A stretch of DNA of 64,000 nt from Hirsutella rhossiliensis. Lineage: Eukaryota; Ascomycota; Sordariomycetes; Hypocreales; Ophiocordycipitaceae. The notes under the pieces were generated by a model, which was not told the origin of the DNA, did not search any database, and saw only the letters and a list, made by a program, of their open reading frames with translations. The translations under genes and the position numbers were made by a program. Below are positions 31,230 through 44,362 of the stretch, one piece after another; positions within the stretch are counted from its first letter, which is position 1, and each line of letters starts with the position of its first letter. Where the stretch lies: assembly GCF_020360975.1 (NCBI RefSeq), contig NW_025408672.1, forward strand, positions 1,116,001 to 1,180,000, read 5' to 3'.

Positions 31230-32560
31230 ACGCCGAGGCTAAGGGGTAGGTAGATATAGTAGCGGCCCTTAACGTACTAAGCTTAACTAGAGCGCGTAGC
31301 GCGAAGAGACGCTACTTAAATTTATATACCTTAATAAGGCGAGTTAATAAACCTAAAGTAGCGATATAATACCTACCTAGGCGCCGAGCGACCCTATAGA
31401 AAAAGTAGTATACGATAAACTTATAGGCTTTATCTTAAGTATATAGTTCGGTAAGGTATAGGTAGTAGTCGAACGGCTCTTTAAGGCAAAGAGCCGCGTT
31501 AGTAGCGCGTCGTCGGCGGTGCTCTACGTAGATAAGAGCTTTAAGATAATAATCTAGGAAGTAATTAAGGAGGCAATTAAGGAAGAACTCCGCCTAAGTA
31601 TTACTTTAGGCCTAGGGGGCCTAAAGCGAACTTAGGCCGCGGTTATAGCTAAGACTAAGGGACTAACTTAATATAAAGCTATAGTAAAATAGGTCCTACC
31701 GCGCTATAAACGCGAGATTATCGTAGTCCTTACTAGGGCACCGCCTAAAATCCTAAGCTATAAACTAAAGGATATAGTAAAGGCGGTAAATATAGCCCTA
31801 AAAGCTATAAGCGCTATAGTAGCGAGGCGCCTTTAAAGTAAAGATATCGCGGTTATATTTAATACCTTAGCGAGAGCCTATTAAAAGGACTAAGGCTAGG
31901 TTAAGGCTATATTTAGTTTAAAGGCTACGATTACCTACCGCGCGTATATAGTAGTCGCTAAGAATATCCCCTTAAGGGTAGCGATAGTAGATAGGGAGCA
32001 ATTACTCTATAAGATTATAGAGGTAAATAAAGTTAAGGTCCTTTAAGCTTAGGCGCTATACCCTTAATCTAAGATATTAACGGCGATAACTATACTTATT
32101 AAGGTCGGTACCTTAAAGGAGGCTAATAAGCTTTATAACCTAAGCTTAGTCCTTAAAGTATAAATCTTTTAATATAAACCCTATAATAAGTTAGTTTAAC
32201 TATAGAGATACTATAATTATTATAGGTATAGCTATATTACTAAGCGGTATATATTAATGTAACTTTATAGCTAATATAGGAGTATAATATATAATAAGGG
32301 TAAGGACGATTATAAGGCTAAGAAGGGCGAAATCCCTTATAACTATATCTTATACTAAAGGGACTACCTATTATAGACCTAAACTTACCCTATAGCGAAT
32401 AAAGCCTAGGAAAAGGTAAGGGAAAACTACTTATAATAACCTTAATAGTTCGCGAATACTTAGACTTACGCTAAGTAATAGGTGCTACTTACTATCGAAA
32501 CCTAAGGCGTTCTTAACTTAACCGCGGTCTAGAAATAGGGACTAGGTAAACCGCGCTAAG
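31230..32560 (+). pseudogene. LINE ORF1 gag-like (copy B)
   Basis: Plus-strand frame with RIP stops: ALNVLSLTRARSAKRR near 31280, KSFKIII..EVIKEAIKEELRL near 31540, VVAKNIPLRVAIVDREQLLYKI near 31950-32020, and a CCHC knuckle CYNCYRYSHITKR near 32210-32250 (partly mutated to Tyr). It matches copy A 14150-12800 on the other strand. Confidence 0.75.
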
Positions 32561-32689
32561 ATAAGAGGTCGAGCTTAAGATACCCGCTAGCTAGTAGGGC
32601 TAGGGAGGCCGAACTAAGTATAAACGATAATTAATAGGTATAGTAGATAGAAAAGTACTAGGAGATAAAGCGCCTCCCTCCTTATATAG

Positions 32690-35600
32690 TCGACCCCTTT
32701 TACCTTAACCTTACCTATATATAACTAAGAGTACTATTCTAGAATATATAAAAGAAATACGAGCTAGCTTAGTTAGCGCTTTACTACTAGGCTAGCTTTA
32801 ACTTAATAGTATTATAGGAAGTAAAAGCTATACTAAGAGGTATAGCCCTGCCCCTTAGAGCGGCGCCCTATAGCTTAGTTTATAGGGAGGGAAGGTATGC
32901 GCTATATATATATAAAAGGCTTAGGCTAAGGACTTAGTTGCCTTAGTTTAGACTAAACTAAAGTAAGGTAATTTTCGGGGATAGTACTAAACTATAAACG
33001 ATTTACTTATTACTAAGGGCCGCGAGGGCTAGAGCGTTATAGGACCTAAGTTTAATTAAACTAAAGTACCCTATAGTAATAGTAAGGGACTTTAATATCT
33101 ATTACCTACTCTAAGATAAATATAATAAAACCTTAGATAGTATAATATAACTTATATAAGAGGTAATAAAACTATAACTTAAACTTACTACCTTAAAAGG
33201 GGAGTATATAAGATTCTTTTATAGCTAAAAGGATAGTACTATTAACCTAGCTTAAGTAACGCTAGAGACTAAGATATAGTATACTAGGCCCGACCTAGAC
33301 CTAACTAGGTTAGACTATATCCCTTAGACTATTACCTTATAGGTCGACTCCTAGGCCTAAGCGCTTAAGCTAGCCTTAAGGTAGAAAGAAGTAATAGCTA
33401 AGCTAGTTAAAGCTAAGACTATATCTTAGCTAGGACTATATTAGCTAATACTTTAAATATTAAAGGATATCGACTAAGACCTAGACTATATCTTCGCTAC
33501 TTTAGCGTAGATCGCGATAGCTATAGTTCTACGCTAAGGGCGAGTATTACCTAAAGGCAACGTATAGTTTACCTTAAAGGTAAAAAGGGCGACGAGGGAA
33601 GCTAAGAAGGTAAGGAGGAAGTATAGGTAGGAAAGGAGCGAGGCGAACTAAGAAGACCTATATAAAGCGATAGCGGCTTAAAAGTAGACCGTCCGCGAGG
33701 TAAGGAGGGCCTACTAGCGCGAGTTCTTAGAGGAATTTAGCGCCGAAAATACTAAGCTTTAAAACGTAGAAAGGTAGGCTAGACTCTATAGTAAGCTACT
33801 ACTAAAACCGACCTATATCCCGCCGCTAGTTAAGGATGGTAAGGACCGACTAATAGAAACCTTTAATAAAAAGGCCTAGATATTAATAGCTAAGTTCTTC
33901 TTACTAAAGGCCGGCACGACCTAAGGGCTACCTTAGCCTATAGCTAAGGCGACCTTTATAGTTAACTAATAGATCTAGCTAGCTAACGTTATAGCGGCGC
34001 TAAGTAGGATAGTAAGCTAGAAAGCAGCGGGCCTAGATAGCGTCCCCTTAGGGTTTATTAAGAAGTATAGACTAGCCTTAGTCTAGTAACTAGCTATAAT
34101 CTTTAACGCCTATACCTAACTCTTATATTTCCTAGAATAGTTCTATAGCGCGAACGTAGTAGTAATTTAAAAGCTAGGTAGAAGGCTAGAAGCCTACTAT
34201 ATAGTAGGGGGATAGAAACTAATTTTCCTCCTACTTATAGTAAGGAAAGTACTTAAGTAGATACTAGCCTAAAGGATTATAGGAGCTATAAAAGCGAATA
34301 GTATCCTACTAGATAGATAAATAGGGAATAAGAGGGAGCGCTTTATAGAGGCGGCGATCCTATTAGTAACGGAACTAATATACGCGACCTAAGCTTAAAG
34401 GGGCATTATATCGTTCCTATAGCTAGATATTAAGGGCGTATTTAAAACGGTTAACTATAATAAGCTTATAAGGGAACTAGAGCTTTAAGGATACCTTAGA
34501 TAGCTTACGAGCTTAATATAGAGCTTTACAAGCGATAGAAGATCGACCCTTTACTTTAATAGGAGGACTTTAGAGCTAACTTAAGTGCTAATAAGAGTCC
34601 CTTAAGGCTCCCCCTTATCCTTAATCCTATTTCTATACTATATAACCCCCTTATATAAGAGGCTTAGTATAATATATAGTATTTATATTATTAGCTTTAC
34701 TAACGATATAAATATAGTTAGTATTAGACTTAATAAGGCTATAACGGTAGTATACTTAAAGGAGGCTTAGAAGGTATATATAAAGTAAGTAGCTAAGTTC
34801 GCGGTTACTTTTAAACTATTAAAGAGCGAGTTAATATACTTTATATAAAGGAGATAAGCGATAATAACGCTAGTCCGCCTTAAGACTAACGTAGTAATAC
34901 CGGTCTAAGAGGCCCGCTTACTAAGGGTTTAGGTATACTAAAAACTACGCTAAAAGGCGTACCTAAAATAGCTCTAAGTAAAGATAAAGCGCTAAACTAT
35001 AGCCTTAACTAAGCTTATAGCGTCTATATAGGGCTATACCTTACTACGTACTAGGGAAGTCTATAATAAGGTAATCTAGTCCTTAATCTCTTATACTATA
35101 GTTATATTCTATAAAATAACGCTTATAAAAAGGAAACTACGCGGGATCGCGCGGGACCTAGTATAAGACTAGTTAGCCTACCTTTAGGTAGTAATAGGCG
35201 CCTACTACGTAACCTTAGTCTACTAAGTAGAAGCGAAGGTATAGGTGCCTTTAATCGACCTTTACTTAAACTAAAGAATAATAAATACCCTTTAAAAGCT
35301 AGAGGATTTAAGGCTCCTAAGCTAAATTCGACGCGTATTTAACGCGGTTATAGGTATACTTAAGAGGAGGCGACGCTAGAGAGAGAGTAGGCCCTTAGTA
35401 GCGCTACTACTTAGTAGGCCCCCCCTCGCGGAGGAGATAAGGAGGGTTTAGAGCTAGATAAGATCGGATAACCTCCTACATAAAGCTAAGTCGCTTAAAA
35501 GGCTAAATAAAAAATAGGCCGCTTAATAGAACGCTAAGGAAGACGCGATCTAATAATACTAAACTACCCTTTACCCCGCCGACTTCCCGCTATAGTTTAA

Positions 35601-35990
35601 TAAAGCGATAATACTAGACTATTATAAGGGCCTCCTTAAGTATATTAGTATAGTAATTACTTAGATATATATAGGAAAGATCGGGCTTAATAACTTCTTC
35701 TTCGATTAATAGGTCCTTAGTATAGTCTCGCTAATATATACCTATAGATAAAAATAAGATACTATCTACTACGCGATAATTAACTATCTATTAATAAATA
35801 AAGTAAGGGAGTCCTTCTTAATATAGGCCTAGAACGTAAGTAATATAAGAGCGGGCCTTTAAAGGAAAAAGATAGCGGCGCCGCTAGCGTAATAGTTCCT
35901 TTACTTAGGTAGGCTCCGCTAATTCGACCTAGCTTAAAGGCTATATATAGATATACTAGATAATAGGACCGGGGTCGCGCTAAAGATAAA
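32690..35990 (+). pseudogene. LINE ORF2 endonuclease/reverse transcriptase (copy B)
   Basis: Endonuclease: LRVLF..NI..KYELA near 32730, YALYIYKRLR near 32900, and VRDFNIYYLL near 33090, where the GDFN of copy A has changed to RDFN. RT: VP-stop-GSPLSPILFLYYI near 34600-34640 and FTNDINIVS near 34690-34720 (FADD in copy A). The C-terminal region has a Cys/His-type segment near 35690-35760. All frames are broken by RIP-type stops, so it is inactive. Ends are approximate. Confidence 0.82.
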
Positions 35991-36059
35991 GCGGCCTTAA
36001 CTAAGACTACCCTAGCTAACTACTTCCTTTACTAGGGCGATCTAAGAAAAGGAAAGGAC

Positions 36060-36516
36060 TTATAATAATAAGACTATAGTATTAACTAAACTAAACCTAG
36101 ACTAAGCGTAAACCTCGCTGCTTAAACTATAGACTAAATAAAACTAATATAACCTAACTAAGCTAGCCTTAATAGCTATAGAATAAGACCTACTATTAAA
36201 AGACTATAACTAAATAAGACCTAACCTAAAACTAAACTAAGATAAAGCTAATAACTAGCCCTTAAACTATAACCTTAGCCTAACTCGTTAGTAGTAACGT
36301 CTACCTTATTATTATAGTAGGAATAATAAGACCCCCCTAAGGTAGTATATAGGGTATAGGAGGGAGTAACTTAAGACTTACGAGGAGTATAGGGACTACT
36401 ACCGCTATAAGAAGCTTAACGATAACCGGCTAGGCCTAACCTTAAACCTAAACTAGAGCTAGCTTAGATAGCTAGCTTATAAGATAGAGTAACGACTAAG
36501 GTCTATACTAAGGTAG
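36060..36516 (+). other. LINE copy B, junction of ORF2 end and opposite-strand ORF
   Basis: Reverse complement of about 8850-9380 in copy A. It contains the C-terminal part of the opposite-strand frame (read on the minus strand here) and the downstream end of ORF2. The LTR element inserts at 36516, within the opposite-strand frame. Confidence 0.7.
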
Positions 36517-36911
36517 TTTAACGGTAGCTACGGCATATACCTAAAGATATACCTACGCTAACGGCAATAGTAGCAGCTAGATACCGAAGGACGAGGGGGG
36601 TCTAAGGGGAATAAAGGAAAAGAGAAAGTACTAAGCAGGGCAAGGTAAAGGTAAAGAGGGCTAAAAAGGTATATTAGCAGAGAAAAGATATAGAAGAAAA
36701 TAATAATAGAAGAAGATACTGTCTGCTAGCTAAGAAGGAAAACAGACCTCTTTTATAGACCGAATTTTCCCTCCTTCTTCCTTAGACGAATAAGGGCTAA
36801 GGGATCATCTAATTAAGAAGAGGGCTAGCTAGAAACTCTGCTAAGGATCCTACTAAAGACTCTACTACGCGGGCTATATATATTCCTTAGGGTATAGATG
36901 CCCCCGTTAAA
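36517..36911. repeat. element G, left LTR
   Basis: Direct repeat of 44591-44987 with mainly transition differences. It contains a TATATATATTCC near its right end. Confidence 0.88.
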
Positions 36912-36941
36912 CTCCTCTATAATAAAGAATAGACGCCCTCG

Positions 36942-36947
36942 TCTACT
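36942..36947. repeat. left target duplication of Copia-1
   Basis: TCTACT here recurs at 42800-42805, directly outside the two Copia-1 LTRs. Confidence 0.75.
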
Positions 36948-37513
36948 CTTAAGGTATATAAGCAAAAGCGGAATTTTAAGAAATCAAGGAATCACGTAAG
37001 ACTACGTGATAGAGGGGAAGAAGGAGTATAAGGTAGGATTTTTAATGGAATTTATTGGTAGTGTATTGGTGTGTGGAAGAGGTGTTAAAGTTAATGATTC
37101 TCTATCTATCTACTAGCGGACATGCTGTCTTATATAGACAATTATAGCTGAACGGAAGAACCTTTCGGGACCAGATTTAGGCTGCCGTATAGCCCTGAGA
37201 CTGGGGAATTCCGTGATATCTCGAGTAAATCTAGAAGTGTCTTGGTTCCACTGATATTCGTGTTTAGAGGAGGTTGGTCGTGCCGGTGTTCTTAAGAGGT
37301 CTTAGCTAGCATTCTAAGCTAGCTCTGTTCCTTCGATTCCCGATTGTACGATAACCGGCAACCCGTTTAATGCATAATGACATATAAAATAACGAGCGAT
37401 TCTTGCTTTATAGGATGAGATTTTATCTATAATTAATATACTACGTATTAGCTTATATAATCGGGAGAGTATATTATAGCTGCTTTATTTATAGTAGGAA
37501 CACCGTTCCTTAT
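36948..37513 (-). repeat. Copia-1 3' LTR
   Basis: Near-identical direct repeat of 42233-42799. About twenty C/T or G/A differences were seen by eye over 566 bp, with no obvious transversions or indels beyond 1 bp. TG and CA remain frequent (for example GGTGTGTGGAAGAGGTG near 37070). Confidence 0.92.
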
Positions 37514-37928
37514 AGCCTCCCTTAAAGAGTAGATTTATATACTCTTTACTGATTTATTTATAGTAGTATATATATAGGTAAAACCTAATATAGGAAAACC
37601 ATTCTTATACCTTAATAGGATATATAAAACCTATTCTTTCTTAGGAAAAAAATCCTTAGGTATATACTAATAGAAAAACCTATAGTAGGAAAAATCTATA
37701 GTTATAATAATTATTTATAGGATAACCTTATATAAGGTAAAACCTATTATTGCTAGGAAAATCTTAATAGATAAAAACCTAGTAAATATTTCTCTAGGAA
37801 ACCTAAAAGGAAAAACCTAGTAGGGGAAAGATATAGAAAGCATAAGAAATATCTAAAAACCCCTTTTAATTACTTAGGAACTTATATTAAGGATAGACCG
37901 TCTTTAAATTTATAGAGTAATCTAGGTC

Positions 37929-39300
37929 TTAATTCCTTCGTAAAATATTAGCTATATTATCTTTTAATTTAATATAAAAAACTCTAATTTCCCTTTCTCT
38001 TATACTAGTTCTAGTATAGTAATAGGCTAATCTTATATGCTTAGACCTTTTATAAAATTCCGGATTTTCTGCTAATTTAATAGCAGTAGTATTATCCGTT
38101 AAAATAGGAGGTATAGTATTAAGAATCTTAATAGATAGATCCTTAGTAATATTTTTAAAAAGCATGTTTAAATAAATAGCTTCTTTATTTGCCTCCCTAA
38201 GGCTAATATACTCTGCTTCGTAGGTAGAAAGGGCAATGGCTTTCTGCTTAGAGCAAGCCTAGCTTATTATATTATTATATATATAAAAATAGTAACCGGA
38301 AAAGGATTTTCCGTCCGTTAAATCCGACGCCCAGCTAGAGTCGGTAAAACCCTTTATATATAAAAGGGATATTGCAATTATATTTAATCTTTAGGCTAGG
38401 GAATTTATTTAAATATTTCTAAATTATATTTAAAGCCTTAAAATACGTTTAGTCGGGCTTAGCCGCGAATCTAGCGCAGGAAATTATAGAATATAAGATA
38501 TCTAGCCTAGTAAATAAGGCTAAGTATAATAGAGATCCTATTTCTTTCTAAAATTATAATATATCTTCCTTAGAAGGTAATTCCTTTGCTTTTATAAGCT
38601 TAAAGCCTACTATAGCGGGTAAATTCGAAGTTCCTAAACCTTCTTTATTAAATTCCTTTAATTTATTTAAGGTATAATTTTCTTAGGATATATATAGCTC
38701 TTTATTTTCTCGGTTTATTATAATATTTAGACCTAAGAAGTCTTTTATATCTCCTAAGATAGTAAAATCTAGGAATTTAGATAATTCTTTAAATAATCTT
38801 TCTTTTATTATAGATTTAGAGGGCCCTTCTATAAGAAAGTCGTCGACGTGAATTGCTAAGGCTATACTATAGTCCTTATTTATAAATACTCCTTTATCTA
38901 TTAAAAGAGGAAGAAATTCGAGATTATTTAGTATAATTTTTAAATGATTATACTAGAGCTTAGGACTTTGTTTTAGGCTATATAATGCTTTCTTTAGCTT
39001 TGCTTTAATTTGACCGGTTTTATATAGGTCTAGGAATTTAGTTAATTTAATTCCTTTAGCTCTATAAGCTAATCTATGTTTTAAATAATATTCTTTAAGA
39101 GCGTATTCTTTATAGCCTATAGGAAGATCGATATATACTTCGCTATCTATATCGGTATGTACGAAGGCATTTATTATATCTATTTGCAAAGCTTCGAATT
39201 CGTAGATAATAGCTAAAATAAGCAAGGTAGGAAAATTCCTAAGTTTTATATTTAATTAGCTAGATAATTTCCTTAATTATAGTATCTTTCTAAAATGCTA
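37929..39300 (-). pseudogene. Copia-1 RT and RNase H
   Basis: 39225-38953 is an open minus frame with the copia RT start (EALQIDIINAFVHTDID, EVYIDLPIGY, KKALYSLKQSPKL). Continuing past a stop, the catalytic region reads LAIHVDDFLI near 38860-38840, with both Asp present. RNase H at 38165-37929 reads TDNTTAIKLAENPEFYKR, KHIRLAYYYTRT, DNIANIL, the usual C-terminal copia pattern (TDN, KHID). Intervening stops correspond to Gln and Trp codons. Copies element RNA and degrades the RNA strand; inactive here. More frames survive than in the other elements, consistent with a younger insertion. Confidence 0.87.
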
Positions 39301-39952
39301 TTTTAGGGCTATTTATTGCCTGTTTATAGGTCTTTAGAATTTTTAGATCCTGATTTTCTATACTAGCTAGAATTAACTCTATAAAATCGCAGTTTAGAAA
39401 TAAATTAACGTTAGGGTATTCGATATAGTTAGAATCGAACCCTTCCGGCTTCTTAGGTAATTCTACTACTATTTTACTAGTAGTAGGAATAGGATCGTTA
39501 TTTAGAGACTCTTCTTCTATAGAGGGCGAGGGACTTTTATCTCTAGGTTCTCTAATAGCTTCCTCTATCGGGATATAGCTTTCTAGCTTATCTTTATTCG
39601 GAATAAAATTAAAATCAAAAGTATTATTACTACTAGAGATTTCTAGATTTTTTATAAATTTATTTTCTAGTATAGTAATATCTTTAGAGATAGTAATCTT
39701 TCTCTTAGAAAATTCCTAGATTTTATATGCATTTTCTAAATAGCCTACTATTATTCCCTTAAAAGCTCTATTATCTAGCTTATCTTTAGGGTCTTTATTC
39801 TTATAATATATAAGGCTTCCGAAGGTCTTAATTTTATTTAAGGTCTCGAAGGGTAGTATTATATTATCCCTCTTTTCTATAGGACTTTTAAATCCTATCG
39901 TAGAATGCGGTGATCTATTATATAAATAGGTAGCTGTTAAAACAGCTTCTCC

Positions 39953-40303
39953 CTATAGATATTTAGGAAGCCTAGCAGTAAATAAAAGAGCTCGTACTTT
40001 TTCTAATATAGTACGATTTATTCTTTTTATTCTACCGTTAGCTTCCGGCGTCCTAGGAGGACTAGAATTAAAGGTAATTCCTTCTTTTTCGTAATAGAGC
40101 TTTATTTTATATATAAATTCTTTAGCGTTATCAGAAAATGCTTCTCTAATCCTAGTATTTTTAGGGTTATTTTCTACCCTATTTTTAAATTCTAGAAACC
40201 TATCTAGAGCTTCTCCCTTTTTTCGAAGAAGGTATATTTCTAGATATCGGGTTCCTACGTCTAGGAAAGAAATATAATAGTGATATTTATTATAAGTAGG
40301 CAC
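39953..40303 (-). pseudogene. Copia-1 integrase core
   Basis: A 116-codon uninterrupted minus frame carries the DDE integrase core: ISFLDVGTRYLEIYLLRKK (first Asp), EAFSDNAKEF (second Asp) and TPEANGRIKRINRTILEK (Glu). All three catalytic residues are present. The frame ends both ways in RIP stops, so the full polyprotein is broken. The fragment aligns with the rve domain of Ty1/copia pol. Confidence 0.87.
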
Positions 40304-41389
40304 TTTAATTAGCCCCTAAATATCTAATACTATTTTTCTAAATAAGAATAAGACTTATACGAAGGTTGTTTATTAACCTTATTCGTTGCTTTAGCTCTAA
40401 TATATATTTCGCATTGCCTTATTTTATTTTCCTCTTCTAGAGGCATTTTATATCCTTATTATATCTTTTTAATATTTCTAAAATAGCCCTACTATTTATA
40501 TGCCCTAAGCGTAAGTGCTAAGTATAAAAATCTATATCCTTTGCTTTTAAAGACGTAATAAGGATTGATTAGCTTTCTAATAAAGGTTCTATAGGAATAT
40601 AATATAATTTATTTCTAAGAAATCCTTTAGTAAGGACCTTAGCCTTATTATCTAATAAAAGGACTTTATTTCCTCCTATTAAGGCATAGGTATTATTAAA
40701 ATAAGATTAGGATAGTATATTTACCCCTAATTTGGGTATATAAAAGCAGTCTCGAAGGATATACCTTTTTCTACTATATAGGAACTTAAATACTAAGTCC
40801 CCCTTTCCTTTTACTAATATAAAGGAAGCTTTTCCTAGCAAACTTTAGACTTAATTTCTTTATAGTTAATAAGGAAATTCTTATTAGATACTATATGCCT
40901 AGTAGCTCCGGTATTATATATAAAATTAAAGATCCTTTTATTCTTATAACTAGAAATCCTCCTTCTCTTGCCTTTAAGACTAATTCCTTTATTCTAGGAA
41001 TCGAGGCTTCTAGAGGTCCTAAAGAGAGTCTTTATTAGCTTCTACTATAGGGTATTTATAGAGGTTAAAATTACCTCTAAATCCTTAGACGTTTATATAG
41101 GGTCGGAGCCTAGAAGGTCTATAAGGTCGATATCTAGGTCTATATTTTCTTGCGAAGCTATATTTAAGACCTTATTACTATCTTCCGAATCGGACTCTAG
41201 CTCGGTAATTCGAGCCTTCCTTCTTTTATTAGTAGTAGAAATGCTACTAGAAGGGGATTTCTTCCTAGAGGAAGAAGAAGAAGAAGATTTTCTCTTTTTA
41301 GAAATTCGAGTCCTATCGTCCCTTTTTCCTTTATTTAATACCTAATAAGCGGGAGCCTTATTCGGGTGTAATTTATAGCAATTTACTAT

Positions 41390-42150
41390 AAAATGCCCTG
41401 GTTTTTTGCATTCCTTATAATAAGGAGTATCTATAGAATTTCTACGGGATTTCCAAGGCTTCCTTCGTGTTAGGAAGGCTTTCTCCGAAGATTTATCTAT
41501 ATCCTCTATTCTTCTAGCTTCGTCTAAAAGACTAGCTGTCAGGGATTCGAGGGTAAACGCCGCAGAATCATGCCTAAGGCTCTGCGTAATATTTATAATA
41601 TAGCTTCTAAATTCCTTATTAAGGCAATTAAGAATCCATGCTATAAGGATAACTTCTAGAATTTCTATATTACGGGATTTTAAATCCTCGTAGATTTCTT
41701 TTACCTTATAAAGGTATTTCTTTAAATTAGAGCCCGAGGACTAAGATTAAAGAGCTGCTTTATAAGCAAATAATTCGACGAGAAATTCGACGGATTATAT
41801 AGCTTTATAAGCTTATCCTAAGCAGCTTTAGCATTTATTAAATGCTTAATTTGCATTAAAGGGCTATCTTCGACTTAAAGAAAAATCTAGGATAAAGCTT
41901 CTATAGTCTTTATATGATTTTCTTGCTCTAAGGTAGCGATAAGCTTTTCCTTAGTAAGGATAGCTCTTATCCTCGTAGTCTAAAGAGTATAATTTGAATT
42001 TCCCTTAAGTCTAGAGAATTTATATTCTTTCTATCTACCTATTTTATATAAATTCGGTATTATTTCGTTCGTAGGGATCGAGAAGTCTAGGCGGGAGTTT
42101 AAGAGCGTAGGAAGGTAAAAGAAGTCAGGGGGAATTTCGAAAGGAATTTT
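41390..42150 (-). pseudogene. Copia-1 gag with zinc knuckle
   Basis: The minus strand near 41430-41370 reads YYKECKKPGHFIVNCYKLHP, a CCHC knuckle with the first Cys changed to Tyr. Upstream (41500-42000) is a mutated gag domain. A Ser/Glu/Lys-rich stretch (41200-41310 on the plus strand: gaagaagaagaagaagat) follows the knuckle. No intact start codon is seen. Confidence 0.72.
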
Positions 42151-42214
42151 AATTGAATATTTCGACCAGGAATTTCAAAGGTATAAGTAGTTAATTTCCC
42201 GGCTTAAAAGGAGC

Positions 42215-42232
42215 AAGCCGGGCTCATAACCT
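42215..42232 (-). promoter_or_regulatory. Copia-1 primer-binding site (initiator tRNA-Met anticodon region)
   Basis: The plus strand GCCGGGCTCATAACCT matches the anticodon stem-loop of eukaryotic initiator tRNA-Met, with the CAT anticodon at 42225-42227. The element strand is thus complementary to a tRNA half ending in the anticodon loop. It lies directly beside the 5' LTR. Confidence 0.72.
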
Positions 42233-42799
42233 CTTAAGGTATATAAGCAAAAGCGGAATTTTAGGAAATCAAGGAATCACGTAAAACTACGTGATAGAGG
42301 GGAAGAAGGAGTATAAGGTAGGATTTTCAACGGAATTTATTGGTAGTGTATTGGTGTGTAGAAGAGGTGTTGAAGTTGATGATTCTCTATCTATCTACCA
42401 GCGGACATGCTGTCTTATATAGACAATTGTAGCTGAACGGAAGAACCTTTCGGGACTAGATTTAGGCTGCCGTATAGCCCTAAGACTAGGGAATTCCGTG
42501 ATATCTCGAGTGAATCTGGAAGTGTCTTGGTTCCACTGATATTCGTGTTTAGAGGAGGTTGGTCGTGCCGGTGTTCTTAAGAGGTCTTAGCTAGCATTCT
42601 AAGCTAGCTCTGTTCCTTCGATTCCCGATTGTACGATAACCGGCAACCCGTTTAATGCATAATGACATATAAAATGACGAGCGATTCTTGCTCTATAGGA
42701 TGAGATTTTGTCTATAATTAATATACTACGTATTGGCTTATATAATCGGGAGAGTATATTATAGCTGCTTTATTTATAGTAGGAACACCGTTCCTTACA
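42233..42799 (-). repeat. Copia-1 5' LTR
   Basis: Direct repeat of 36948-37513. It is followed at 42800 by the TCTACT target duplication. Confidence 0.92.
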
Positions 42800-44362
42800 T
42801 CTACTAGGTAAGCAAGCAGGCAGGCAACAGCTAAGGAATAAAGAAATAGATAAGCAGGCAAGCAGGCAAGCAAGCAAGCAGGCAAGCAGCTAAGCAGCTA
42901 AGCAGGCAAGAAATAGCCTAACGGGAGACTAAGGAATAGACTAAGTAGCGGGCTAAGGAATAGGCTAACGAGAGACTAAGGAATAGACTAAGTAACGGGC
43001 TAATAGGCTAACTAGAGACCAACGGTAAGAAATAGTAATAGAGGAAGAAAAAGAGATCCTTATAGGCAAAGGAAAGAAGAAGCTAATAAGGAAGGTAGAG
43101 GAAAGAAATCTTAGAGGAAAAGGGGAAAAAGTCCTTAGAGAAATACCTAGTAAAATTATTTAAAATTTAAAAATTATACCCTCTTTTCCCCTAGCGACTT
43201 TTACGTCTAGCTAGCTTTACCTAGGTAAATACTTATCTTTAGGAGGAGAATACTAGAGATTACTACTCTTATCTTATTTATTTTAGGTATTTCGAAAAGG
43301 GGGGGTTTTTTATACTTTCGTTAAGACTACTTAAAGGTGCCTACCGCGTCGGCTACTATAGACCGTACTAGGAAGGGCGAAAGGAAGGATCTCTTACGTA
43401 TACTATTATTGCTATAGGAAAGGTCGTCTATTACGGAAGTCGTCTATAAAGGAAAAGGTTAAAGAAGCTATCTACTAGGGAAAGGTCTATCTACTATAAA
43501 GGAATTTATCTGCCGAGAGAAGACTATCTACTAGGACGTCTACTAAAGAGGAAATCGCCTACCGGGACGGAAAAGGTTATTTATTAGCATCGTCTACTAA
43601 GGAAGAAATCGTCTACTAGGATAGAAAAGGTTATCTATTAGCACGTCTGCTAGGAAATCTACTAAAAGGGGGGAAATAAGGCAAAAGAGAGGTGCCTATA
43701 GTCTCTAGGTACGTAATCAGATAGTTAGAATAAGTGCTAAGCTCGTAGGTGCTAAAGGGAGCTATTCGTCTAGGCCGTTAGTGCTAACGGGAGCTATTAA
43801 GACTATCTAATCGTGCGGGAAGGAATAAAATTAAAGGAAGCTACCGTGCTAGACGAAGAAGACTGCTATACTAGAGGCGCTGCTAAAGAAATTATCGAAG
43901 ATTATCGAAAGAAGAGACTACTAAAGAAGAAGACTACTAAGGAAGACTACTATAGAAAGAGCTTATAAAAGACTATAGCTAAGGGGCTATCGAGACCGTA
44001 GCTAGGGAAGCTATTAGGCTATAGCTAAAGGAGCTATTAAGACTATAGCCGAGGAAGCTATCGGGCTATAAAGACTACTAGTCCCGTAGAGCTATTAGTC
44101 CTATAGAAGCTACTAGTCCTATAGAGCTATTAGTCGTATAGGCTATAAAAGAAGTTATTATATTAATAGAGAAAGAAAACTAGAAAAGTCCGCTACTACT
44201 ACTAGTATAGGTGTCTTCCCTCTATAATAAAGACTAGACGTCCCCGTCTATAACTAAAGCAGCTGCCGTAGATAGAGCCTACTAGGGAGGAAAGTTCGGT
44301 TCGTTAAAAAAAGAAAGCTCCGTTTAGTATAAGGGACTCTAGCTAGGGCAGGGGACTTCGGC

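Larger units (their letters stand above)
36948..42799 (-). mobile_element. Copia-1 LTR retrotransposon, 5852 bp, nested in element G
   Basis: LTRs at 36948-37513 and 42233-42799 (about 566 bp) run from CTTAAGGTATA to CCGTTCCTTA(C/T)A and are about 96% identical; the differences I see are transitions. Pol is on the minus strand in Ty1/copia order: gag (about 42100-41390), integrase (40303-39953), RT (39225-38800) and RNase H (38165-37929). A primer-binding site complementary to initiator tRNA-Met adjoins the right LTR and a polypurine tract (AAGGGAGG on the minus strand) adjoins the left LTR. This is the innermost and youngest of three nested layers here. Its LTRs keep many CA and TG while its body has lost most. 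Confidence 0.9.

Noticed and set aside
42806..42910. GCAAGCAGGCAAG tandem units as a CRISPR-like array
   Set aside because: Units are short, contiguous and lack unique spacers; this is a fungal retroelement interior, so a simple tandem repeat.
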